This document shows positions 1-6,628 of a stretch of DNA of 16,027 nt, piece by piece (position 1 is the stretch's first letter; every line of letters starts with the position of its first letter). This DNA comes from Planctomycetota bacterium (lineage in GTDB: Bacteria > Planctomycetota > Phycisphaerae > WQYP01). The stretch spans positions 1-16,027 of the forward strand of contig JAJYGE010000237.1 in NCBI GenBank assembly GCA_021785155.1, in the 5' to 3' direction. The translations under genes were made by a program, and so were the position numbers. The notes beneath the pieces are model-generated. The model did no database searches and had not been told where the DNA came from. It worked only from the letters and a program-made list of their open reading frames with translations.

Positions 1-2148
1 AAAGCCAAAACGTTCTGGGAACAAGGGGCAAATGATGGTCCCACAGTTCCGCAGACGTATGCTGAGACATCCTTGGTGGTGGAATCCTTGCTGGATGTCC
101 AAGAGAGTCTGAAATTGTCGAAGCTCGATCTTTATTCATCCCCCATGAAACATGCGATCCAGTATGTCATTGCACATCACAACAATACCACTTACGCTGC
201 GTCATTCCAAGCCAACGCTTTGGCCCTGCTAGCACACCGCAAGATATACAACGCGGTTCTTCGCTGGGATGCCAACTATCTCTTTCGTAGCATGCATGTA
301 GGCGGCGGATACCACTACGGCTGGGGAACGCCAACTTATATGAAAGAGTTTCCCAATGTTCCCGGAGATTGGGATAACTCCAACACCCAGTATGGTGTTC
401 TGGGCATGTGGGCGGTGGCGCACACCGGGATAGCGATACCGGCTCGGTATTGGCTTTTGGCCGCCGAGCATTGGCGGCGCTCACAATTTATCAACGGTTG
501 TTGGGGCTATTGGGGTTTTGCGGGACGCCCGAGCTTAACGGCGAAATTTCCATTTAACCATTGGGCCACCTTTACGCCGGCGGGCGTCGCCAGCCTGCTG
601 ATTTGCGATGAATTTCTTGGGGCGCAACGGGTAGGAATACATCCGATTGTGGATCCCAATGTTGTGGCCGGCCTGCATTGGATCAACCGAAACTTTAATC
701 CAAAAATTAATAACCAATATGAGATGTATTGCTACGAGCGCGTGGGCTTGGCGTCGGGTCTGCAGTATTTTGGGAAACATAATTGGTACAATGATTACTG
801 TCGTACGCTCGTCAAGCAGCAAGCTGCCAATGGATCTTGGGGGGTCAATTTCCCTAATAACGGCGCATCATGTGCCGGTACCGCGTACGCATTGCTGATA
901 TTGGATCGCGGGCTGAATCCGGTGTTCATGAACAAGCTGCAATACAATAAAAGCTTTTATGGCCAATGGAATGCGCGGCAGCGGGATGTGGCCAATGTTA
1001 CCTCCTGGGTAAGCTCGAACAATGAAACGCCCTTGAATTGGCAAGTGGTGAATTTTAATTCGCCGGTGAGCAATTGGCTGACGTCTCCGATACTGATCAT
1101 TACGGGATCTAAAGATCCAAAATTCAGCAGCGAACAGATCGCGGAACTTCGGGCGTATATTAATGCCGGCGGCATGGTTTTTTGTTCCTGTGACGGTTCA
1201 TCGCTGGAATTTCAAAGAGCGATGTTGAAATATGGCCGGGAAGTGATGGACAATAAATATGAATTTCATCGCCTGACGACGAAAAGCATGCTGTTAACCA
1301 TGCAGCCGTGGTACCACATGTATTTTAATATGCTGGCGATTTCCAATGGAGTGCGCGATGTGTGGGTGATCAGCCCTGAAGATATGGGCGCGGTATGGGA
1401 ACGCAGAGCATTTTCGCAAAAGCGATATTGGGAATTACCGATGAACCTATACATGTATGCCACGGGTAAAGGATATCTGGCGGATCGCCTGCATTCGCTG
1501 GTGCCCCCGGCGGCGGCGGGAAGTCCGGCCCGGACGATTACAGTGGGCCGGCTGAAGTACAATGGCAACTGGAACCCCGAGCCTGGCGCGTGGCCAAGAT
1601 TCGCGTTATTGGCTCGCGCTAACGCTCAGACGCAAATAACTGTTTCAACTGTAACTGTAAGCAAACTTAACGCGCAGAAGATGCCATTACTGGATATGAC
1701 GGGCACCGGAAAATTCTTATTCACGGCGTCACAAATTGCGGCACTGCGGAAATATCTGAATCAAGGGGGAATGTTGTTTGCGGATGCGGCGGGGGGGCAT
1801 CAACAATTTACCGATTCGTTTTCCGCACTGGCCATGAAGTTGTATCCCAAAGCGGTTATGGGCAAATTACCGGCGAATTGCTCGATTTACAGCGGCACAA
1901 TGCCGGGTGGAATGGATTCCAAGCGCGCGGAGTATCGACGGTTTTATACCGATGTAAACGGCTTGAAACATGTGCCGGAATTCCTGGGTATTAAACATGC
2001 TGGAAGGTGGGTGCTGGTGTTTTCGCCGGATGACGTTACATCGGGCCTTCTGGGAATAAAAACATGGGGCATATCGGGCTACACGCCGAAATCGGCGGTG
2101 GGCCTTGCGACCAATGTTGTGGAATATGCCGTGAAGCATGCACCATGA
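1..2148 (+). CDS. Toroid (cyclase-like repeat) plus DUF4159 protein, 5'-truncated by window edge
   Basis: The frame is open from base 1, so the true start lies outside the window; a TTG at 73 is not a convincing start. About 715 residues are visible. The N-terminal half (bases about 100-960) has alpha/alpha-toroid repeats as in squalene cyclases and prenyltransferases, with QW-like motifs such as QFINGCW and QQAANGSW and a conserved WDNSNTQYG motif (about 370-400). No DxDD catalytic motif of hopene cyclases is present, so catalysis is not supported. The C-terminal part resembles two DUF4159 units, one around LIITGSKDP (about 1096) and one from YNGNWNPEPGAW (about 1558). Such proteins are common in Planctomycetota, where they are usually thought to be exported; their function is unknown. 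A paralogue of the same architecture closes the window on the opposite strand. The gene converges on the next one with a 5-base gap. Confidence 0.85.
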   Translation, partial: KAKTFWEQGANDGPTVPQTYAETSLVVESLLDVQESLKLSKLDLYSSPMKHAIQYVIAHHNNTTYAASFQANALALLAHRKIYNAVLRWDANYLFRSMHVGGGYHYGWGTPTYMKEFPNVPGDWDNSNTQYGVLGMWAVAHTGIAIPARYWLLAAEHWRRSQFINGCWGYWGFAGRPSLTAKFPFNHWATFTPAGVASLLICDEFLGAQRVGIHPIVDPNVVAGLHWINRNFNPKINNQYEMYCYERVGLASGLQYFGKHNWYNDYCRTLVKQQAANGSWGVNFPNNGASCAGTAYALLILDRGLNPVFMNKLQYNKSFYGQWNARQRDVANVTSWVSSNNETPLNWQVVNFNSPVSNWLTSPILIITGSKDPKFSSEQIAELRAYINAGGMVFCSCDGSSLEFQRAMLKYGREVMDNKYEFHRLTTKSMLLTMQPWYHMYFNMLAISNGVRDVWVISPEDMGAVWERRAFSQKRYWELPMNLYMYATGKGYLADRLHSLVPPAAAGSPARTITVGRLKYNGNWNPEPGAWPRFALLARANAQTQITVSTVTVSKLNAQKMPLLDMTGTGKFLFTASQIAALRKYLNQGGMLFADAAGGHQQFTDSFSALAMKLYPKAVMGKLPANCSIYSGTMPGGMDSKRAEYRRFYTDVNGLKHVPEFLGIKHAGRWVLVFSPDDVTSGLLGIKTWGISGYTPKSAVGLATNVVEYAVKHAP

Positions 2149-2153
2149 ATCGC

Positions 2154-2888
2154 TTACTGGAATGGCCAACCGCTGCGGATCACGGCTCCGATGGCGTCAG
2201 AAAGGTGCCGCGTGGCGGATTGGGTATTGCGGCCCAAGCGGATGAGTTGTGGAATAAGCATTGGTTTTCTGGCCAAGCTTAAGGTTAAATCCCATGGCCG
2301 AACCGTACCGGAACCATCTACAAAATGCACGACTTTTGAGGAAATATTTTCAAACGCGGTATCACTGATTGCCCGGATCCCCAGCCAGGGCACCTTTCGC
2401 CGTTCGGCAAGTTGTCGGGTATAAATGTTTTCCATATCGACAGCGATGGCATTGGTCTCTTTATACAACTGTTTTTTTGCTCTGGCGGATCCAACCAATT
2501 CCTTGGCGGTGTGAATGGGGCCTACGCGAACGCGCCTCTGGCTGGACATCGCGTTCATGAATTCGGCAACGCGAACCGCATCGGTTGAATTGGTGTCGAT
2601 AATCAGATCACCGATGGCCAGTTCCGGTGCCAGCGCGCCAGCTACGCCGGCCACAATAACGCCGGCCACCCGCTGATGAGCATATCGGGGGAGAACCTCC
2701 CGCAGGCGGGTACCGCGCATTCCGATGCACTCGACCTTGATGTTGTCATACGACCGCGAGCGGGCGACGGACGGGCAATCATGCGTCCAGCGGTCCACAG
2801 CGGTTTGTACGGCTTCTGTTTCGGGTTTTAAGGCCGCGAACATCAGCAACACTTTCGAATCACAAATTGTTTGAGTCTGCATATTCAT
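2154..2888 (-). CDS. PNP/UDP-family nucleosidase, HpnG-like or MTA/SAH-nucleosidase-like
   Basis: This 244-residue protein fits the purine nucleoside phosphorylase/uridine phosphorylase superfamily. It has an N-terminal strand followed by PETEAV (residues 22-27, position of the acidic catalytic residue in MTA/SAH nucleosidases), a GVAGALAPELAIGDLII segment (81-97), the nucleoside-binding AVDMEN signature (149-154) and an RAISDTA motif (172-178) with the catalytic Asp 176. The tail, with a VDGSG motif and a KPMLIPQLIRL stretch, resembles the hopanoid-associated phosphorylase HpnG, which removes adenine from adenosylhopane; assignment to HpnG rather than to a 5'-methylthioadenosine/S-adenosylhomocysteine nucleosidase is uncertain. 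No other hopanoid gene is visible; the neighbouring toroid protein lacks cyclase catalytic residues. ATG at 2888 is used; a second ATG two codons later is equally possible. It is last in a minus-strand run, 93 bases after the preceding gene. Confidence 0.75.
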   Translation of the reverse strand: MNMQTQTICDSKVLLMFAALKPETEAVQTAVDRWTHDCPSVARSRSYDNIKVECIGMRGTRLREVLPRYAHQRVAGVIVAGVAGALAPELAIGDLIIDTNSTDAVRVAEFMNAMSSQRRVRVGPIHTAKELVGSARAKKQLYKETNAIAVDMENIYTRQLAERRKVPWLGIRAISDTAFENISSKVVHFVDGSGTVRPWDLTLSLARKPMLIPQLIRLGRNTQSATRHLSDAIGAVIRSGWPFQ

Positions 2889-2981
2889 CGCAAGTTACTA
2901 TCGGACAGAACTATCAGGCGAGGTGCAATAATTTTCCAAAAATTTAGTTATGCGACGTTGGAAAGCTCTAACCGCCCCAGT

Positions 2982-3422
2982 TCACAACACATCATCCGCG
3001 GGAGCGTATAATCGCGGGTGCGACTGCATGAGGGTACGCACGCACTGGCCGCACATAAAAAACCGGACTGGGGAAGGATAGTCGATGTTATCGGCATCAT
3101 CACCTTGCACCCATTGGCGACAAAATACATCCTTGGCGCCGCAGAGTGCGCAATGTGTGGGGCCGCCGCCGGTTTTGTCCACCAGCATGTCGCTGAGGCG
3201 GCTGTATTTTTTTAACTCGCCAATGCCGTCAGCGGGCGAAATGTCAAAACTCACGTTTCGCTTTTTAAGCCATTGCGCCATCTGCTGGGCTTCGGATGGA
3301 TCACAATAGCATGTCCATGCGCCGTTTCTCGGGCCTTCCCGAAAAAAGCCCATATCCTCCAGCCGCTCTTGCGCGATGGGATCAAGCCAATGTTTGACCT
3401 TGATGACCAGACGTTCAACCAT
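2982..3422 (-). CDS. Small Cys-rich protein, putative zinc-binding
   Basis: I do not recognise a named family for this 146-residue protein. The first part (residues 1-75) looks like a small alpha/beta fold with a hydrophobic strand VERLVIKVK at the start. The C-terminal half has C91-x2-C94, C101 and C124-x2-C127, a spacing that suggests a zinc ribbon-like site. There is no signal peptide, so it is probably cytoplasmic. The start is placed at ATG 3422; an in-frame TTG 12 bases upstream could add four residues but ATG is preferred. It lies 101 bases downstream of the pseudopilin gene on the same strand and 93 bases upstream of the nucleosidase gene, so co-transcription is possible but not shown. 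Confidence 0.6.
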   Translation of the reverse strand: MVERLVIKVKHWLDPIAQERLEDMGFFREGPRNGAWTCYCDPSEAQQMAQWLKKRNVSFDISPADGIGELKKYSRLSDMLVDKTGGGPTHCALCGAKDVFCRQWVQGDDADNIDYPSPVRFFMCGQCVRTLMQSHPRLYAPADDVL

Positions 3423-3523
3423 AATAAATACCAATAACCCATGACGGGAAAAAAAGAAAGCGCCGGCGAAAAGTAATTAATGGCGGGCGCAGAGAATATT
3501 TCGGGGCGACCGTGTACCGGCTC

Positions 3524-4291
3524 TTACGGGAGGTTGGTTTCATAGGCAGAGTTATCAGCGGATAAAAATCCAGTGCCTGGGCCGACGGCGGCTGGTGTGG
3601 GTTGCGTGTTTGTGAAGCACTGTTTTTGCGATGCCGCGTGACCGTCACAATACACCACATTGGTATAACCCTGATGCCGAAATGCCTGCGTGCCGGAGGC
3701 CCGTTCCGCGTCGCTGACTGAATCGGCATTACTGGGGACAGGATTCAGCAGAACCGGAGCGCGCATCCAGTAATCAATTCCACCGGTCCATCCGCCATCG
3801 CCGAATAACGCGCAGGTGGAGGGATTTTGCACATCGGTTCTCCGGGCGGGCGCGAGCATGGTTTCCCCAGGTCCTTCCAAGGCCCCATGGCCGATGTAGC
3901 TGGTGTTGTAGTTATAGCCGAGAACTATTTGGCCGGTCGCCGGGGTCTGATGCACCATCGGGCAGACCAGAATTTGAAGATTGGTCTGTCCCATGAACAA
4001 AATTCCGGGCGTATAAATCCATTGATTGCTTTGAGCATTGCGCACATGGTCCAGCGCCCAGGACGGATTGCCATAATTGTAATAGCCCAGCGGATACGAG
4101 TCTTGGTAGGTTGTGGCGTATTCCTGTGCCTCAATACCGAGTTGACGCAGGTTGCTGATGCAGACCGTTGTATTGGCATCCGCAATTGCCATCGCTAGCG
4201 CGGGCATGAGAAGGGCGATAAGCACGGCGATGATGGCAATGATCACCAGCAATTCAATGAGTGTAAAGCCATGTTTTTGTTGGCGCGGCAT
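3524..4291 (-). CDS. Type II secretion-like pseudopilin with H-X9-DG C-terminal signature
   Basis: The 255-residue protein begins with a short basic leader and a prepilin peptidase site: G8 followed by FTLIE, with Glu at +5 of the mature protein, then a long hydrophobic helix (residues 9-33). It would be cleaved and N-methylated by a prepilin peptidase and anchored in the inner membrane as a pilin-like subunit. Near the C terminus H206, nine residues and D216-G217 form the H-X9-DG motif, which marks a large expanded pseudopilin family (DUF1559-like) in Planctomycetota. The role of individual family members is mostly unknown. The start is ATG 4291, because AAGGG sits seven bases upstream; an in-frame TTG at 4297 lies too close to that site. 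The gene follows the PEP-CTERM gene by 77 bases with no obvious terminator, so they may share the riboswitch-led transcript. Confidence 0.88.
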   Translation of the reverse strand: MPRQQKHGFTLIELLVIIAIIAVLIALLMPALAMAIADANTTVCISNLRQLGIEAQEYATTYQDSYPLGYYNYGNPSWALDHVRNAQSNQWIYTPGILFMGQTNLQILVCPMVHQTPATGQIVLGYNYNTSYIGHGALEGPGETMLAPARRTDVQNPSTCALFGDGGWTGGIDYWMRAPVLLNPVPSNADSVSDAERASGTQAFRHQGYTNVVYCDGHAASQKQCFTNTQPTPAAVGPGTGFLSADNSAYETNLP

Positions 4292-4368
4292 TGTCAAACC
4301 CTTTTCATACCCGTCTTAGCTGATCGATGTATTCTGCCGTCTGTTTAGTATCCGCCGGATCATGGCGA

Positions 4369-5400
4369 TTATCGCAGGCTAAATTTCCTCCGGCGGCGCA
4401 ATAGCGGCAGCAGTGTGATGCCCGAAAGGAACATGGCCAGTGTTGCCGGTTCCGGGACCACCCCGACCACGGCCTGAATATACATGGAATTCGGGCCGGA
4501 GGGAGCTACAAACGCAACCTCTGACACCTGGGGAAGGCCAGTAGTGGAAAGATTGAACCAATCCCCCCCGGCTGAACCACTGAGGGTAGCCATAACCTGA
4601 CTGTAATTCTCGCCGTTAAAGGCATTGAGTGTTCCGGTAAAAGCTTGCGCCGGATCAGAAAGTGGTGTTCCACTTGCGGGGGTAACCGTATTATTTCCGC
4701 CATCTGGAGCGACATAGTACGGACTGCTGCTGTCGCCGCTGACTACGCCGTAATAAGCGGATGGATCATTGAATGTCATCAGCGCGGCACCGGAGGAAGT
4801 CGCGTTCGTGAGGGTCGGGGTTGCCGTGGAAGAAGCTGTCCATTGCGTGCTGATAACAGTGGTTCCAGAGGAATTCAATGTTTCGCCAGCATACCAGACC
4901 CATTTCGTCCCATCTCCAATCGCAAGGTACGAAACGCGCGAGTTGAAAGTCGCCGCCGGATCAGCGGCAACACCGTTACCGTTATAGCTGTTGCTGGAAT
5001 TCGCGGTTGTGTCTTCAATCCCAACGCCGGCGTGAATGCCAAGTGTAAAGCCGTTGTTGACGGTCGCGAGCGTGGAAGCACTGAAGCCATTAAAAGCCAA
5101 TACCAGCGTTGCTCCGGCGTTAATTTTCGCCAGATTAGTGCTGTCGTATGCTGGTTCAAAGGGCGTAAGATAATAGTTCCCACTGCCGGTTTGACCGGTG
5201 GTGGGGGTAGAGAAGGCAGGACCGGCATTGCTTCCAAGTTGGCCAAGCCAGCCAGTGGTTGAATAACCGCCGCTGGTGCTTTCAGGGGCCAGCACTGTAT
5301 TAGCGTAGCCGTAAGTCGTTCCTGCGTATGCCGCCGGTGTTCCGGCCGCAAAGATGCCTGCGGACAATAAAACTCCAGTTGCGAAAATAAAACCCTTCAT
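4369..5400 (-). CDS. PEP-CTERM sorted exported protein downstream of a cobalamin riboswitch
   Basis: This 343-residue protein has a Sec signal peptide (residues 1-26, hydrophobic core LLSAGIFAAG, likely cleavage after AYA). A long Ser/Thr/Gly/Asn-rich, probably beta-rich region of no recognised family follows. The C terminus (315-343) is a full PEP-CTERM sorting signal: VPEP, a hydrophobic segment and an RRRR cluster. In other bacteria this signal is processed by exosortase and directs proteins to the cell surface or extracellular matrix. The start is ATG 5400, chosen because GGAGAGG stands seven bases upstream and the signal peptide begins there; the frame stays open upstream to 5661 but that extension has no signal-peptide logic. 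The cobalamin riboswitch at 5661-5875 reads toward this gene, which suggests repression by B12. There are no cysteines or obvious cofactor motifs to say what the protein binds. Confidence 0.88.
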   Translation of the reverse strand: MKGFIFATGVLLSAGIFAAGTPAAYAGTTYGYANTVLAPESTSGGYSTTGWLGQLGSNAGPAFSTPTTGQTGSGNYYLTPFEPAYDSTNLAKINAGATLVLAFNGFSASTLATVNNGFTLGIHAGVGIEDTTANSSNSYNGNGVAADPAATFNSRVSYLAIGDGTKWVWYAGETLNSSGTTVISTQWTASSTATPTLTNATSSGAALMTFNDPSAYYGVVSGDSSSPYYVAPDGGNNTVTPASGTPLSDPAQAFTGTLNAFNGENYSQVMATLSGSAGGDWFNLSTTGLPQVSEVAFVAPSGPNSMYIQAVVGVVPEPATLAMFLSGITLLPLLRRRRKFSLR

Positions 5401-5660
5401 AGGAAAACCTCTCCGTGGCTTGCGGCGCGACCCGGCAAGTCGATACTTGAAAAACACAATGCCATGTCCCAGGAATACCGGTATCCGCTGGTGTGAATAT
5501 TGAAAACCATGGCGGAGCGACAGCCCTTTTTTTTCCGCTACTGTTGCGGGAAAAATTGACCATGCCGGCGCGGATGCGTCAGCAATTAACCAATGCCATG
5601 AATTCAAAATCGTACATACAGCGCCCGGTGTCCCATCTCGCGAGGACCGGCATACATTCA
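5401..5660 (-). other. Leader between riboswitch and PEP-CTERM gene
   Basis: This 260-base stretch holds no supported gene. Immediately after the riboswitch, at 5650-5625, CCGGT can pair with ACCGG across a loop that contains a CTCGCGAG palindrome. This hairpin could be part of the expression platform, but no U-tract follows, so it is not a standard intrinsic terminator. The Shine-Dalgarno GGAGAGG of the PEP-CTERM gene lies at 5414-5408. I see no clear anti-Shine-Dalgarno element, so whether control is transcriptional or translational cannot be decided by eye. Confidence 0.5.
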
Positions 5661-5875
5661 ACAGGCAGGTCTTCTGGCTCAGGGCTTGCTGACGTAATAA
5701 TCTTCCCGGATTACTGATTCACGCGGTGTGTTGATATTTAAGACCGCTTGGCCCGGCGAGAGCCGGTTGAACCATTTCCAGTGACTTTACGTAAATATTG
5801 CCCTTTACAGCGGCGCGTCCGCGGCGGATTTTAACCGCCTTCCCTTTTCATTCGCCTACACCGGCGAACACCTGT
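5661..5875 (-). promoter_or_regulatory. Cobalamin riboswitch
   Basis: Read on the minus strand, the element shows the hallmarks of the B12 aptamer. P1 closes with ACAGG (5875-5871) against CCTGT (5665-5661). A perfect 6-bp hairpin TTCGCC/GGCGAA (5868-5851) follows. Then come the conserved AAAAGGGAA, a GGCGG...CCGCC stem (5839-5823) and GCGGACGCGCCGCTGT (5823-5808), as in the typical core. The 3' part ends in the B12 box, GAGCCAGAAGACCTGCC (5680-5664). The segment 5790-5690 varies in this class; I read it as the peripheral stems. Binding of adenosylcobalamin or a related form would be expected to lower expression of the downstream minus-strand genes, of which the first is the PEP-CTERM protein. 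Confidence 0.93.
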
Positions 5876-5883
5876 CAACAAAC

Positions 5884-5911
5884 ACTGTACCACTTTTCAA
5901 ATTCTTTGCAA
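5884..5911 (-). promoter_or_regulatory. Likely sigma-70 promoter of the riboswitch transcript
   Basis: On the minus strand TTGCAA (5911-5906) and TACAGT (5889-5884) are separated by 16 bases. The start of transcription would fall near 5877, just before P1 of the riboswitch, which makes the position convincing although the boxes are only moderately close to consensus. Confidence 0.5.
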
Positions 5912-5929
5912 GAAAAGTGATCGCGGAGC

Positions 5930-5958
5930 TTGCCGGGAAGGCCGGTCACGTCTATAAC
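5930..5958 (+). promoter_or_regulatory. Likely promoter of the fabZ-like gene
   Basis: TTGCCG (5930-5935) and TATAAC (5953-5958) are 17 bases apart. Transcription would start near 5965 and leave a leader of about 155 bases before the FabZ-like start at 6122, in which I see no further structured element. The promoter is back to back with the riboswitch promoter. Confidence 0.45.
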
Positions 5959-6121
5959 ATCCGCTGTGTCATTCTGGAATTAGCCTGATGAACCGGTAAA
6001 TCCGCGTTTTGGCTTATTTTCAGGTTGTGCGCGGAAGACTTGGTGCCGAAAGCGGAAAACAATTTCATGGCGGGCTGGCGGTCGGCTTGGCTTATGGATC
6101 AAGAAAGGAAACTGTAATCAC

Positions 6122-6595
6122 ATGGCCCCATCGCTACTCTATGATTTAAGCCAGCTTGATTTGCATAAAGAAGAGTTCTCTCTCGAGGAAATCCGTAAAA
6201 TTAATCCGCAGCGCTTTGAGATGGAACAACTTTCAGCGATTATTCATATTGATTATCCCGCCAGGACCGTCATCGGTGTTAAGCATCTCAGTGAAAACGA
6301 GTTCTGGTCACGCGGGCACATTCCCGGTCGGCCCTTAATGCCTGGCGTAATGATGGTGGAGGCGGCGGCTCAGTTGTGTTCCTTTATGGCCCGCAAAACC
6401 ATTCCTGAAATTCAGTTCATGGGGTTTGCCAAAGCGGATAACGTGCGATTCCGGGGAACGGTTGTACCCCCGAGTTCACTGTATTTAATTGCCCAGGCGG
6501 CGGATATTTCGCGCCGCCGGATCATCGCCAATTGTCAGGGTATATGCAATGGCACGCTGGTATTTGAGGCTGTGATTACAGGCATGCCGGTATAA
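6122..6595 (+). CDS. FabZ-like 3-hydroxyacyl-ACP dehydratase (hot-dog fold)
   Basis: The 157-residue protein has the FabZ/FabA active-site signature GHIPGRPLMPGVMMVEAAAQ, with the catalytic His at residue 66 and Glu at 80. It would dehydrate 3-hydroxyacyl-ACP to enoyl-ACP in fatty acid or a related acyl chain pathway in the cytoplasm. Length is normal for FabZ. The N terminus (1-30) is longer and more charged than in E. coli FabZ. No acyl carrier protein, ketosynthase or lpx gene is next to it, so it may be a second FabZ-type enzyme; the genes that usually accompany the housekeeping copy are missing here. The start is ATG 6122 with an AGGAAA box about 10 bases upstream. The UvrC-like gene follows after 33 bases and may be co-transcribed. 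Confidence 0.85.
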   Translation: MAPSLLYDLSQLDLHKEEFSLEEIRKINPQRFEMEQLSAIIHIDYPARTVIGVKHLSENEFWSRGHIPGRPLMPGVMMVEAAAQLCSFMARKTIPEIQFMGFAKADNVRFRGTVVPPSSLYLIAQAADISRRRIIANCQGICNGTLVFEAVITGMPV

Positions 6596-6628
6596 AGCCG
6601 AATCGCCTGGAAATCTCAGAGCGCAACC

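Noticed and set aside
1..2148. Squalene-hopene cyclase
   Set aside because: QW-like repeats are present but the catalytic DxDD motif is not, and the C-terminal half is DUF4159, so only the fold is supported.
3440..3475. Possible intrinsic terminator after the pseudopilin gene (CGCCGGCG followed by a T-rich run on the minus strand)
   Set aside because: The GC palindrome has no room for a loop, so a stable terminator hairpin is not supported.
4645..5262. A 205-codon plus-strand open frame
   Set aside because: It lies wholly antisense to the PEP-CTERM gene, is Arg- and Gly-rich without a recognisable domain, and has no ribosome-binding site; it is a by-product of codon bias.
5521..5560. Terminator-like CCGC/GCGG hairpin in the riboswitch leader
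   Set aside because: The stem is only four base pairs and on the transcribed minus strand it is followed by A residues, not U residues.
5401..5661. Extension of the PEP-CTERM protein to 430 residues from a TTG at 5661
   Set aside because: The signal peptide begins at ATG 5400 with a strong ribosome-binding site, and the extension runs through the riboswitch leader.
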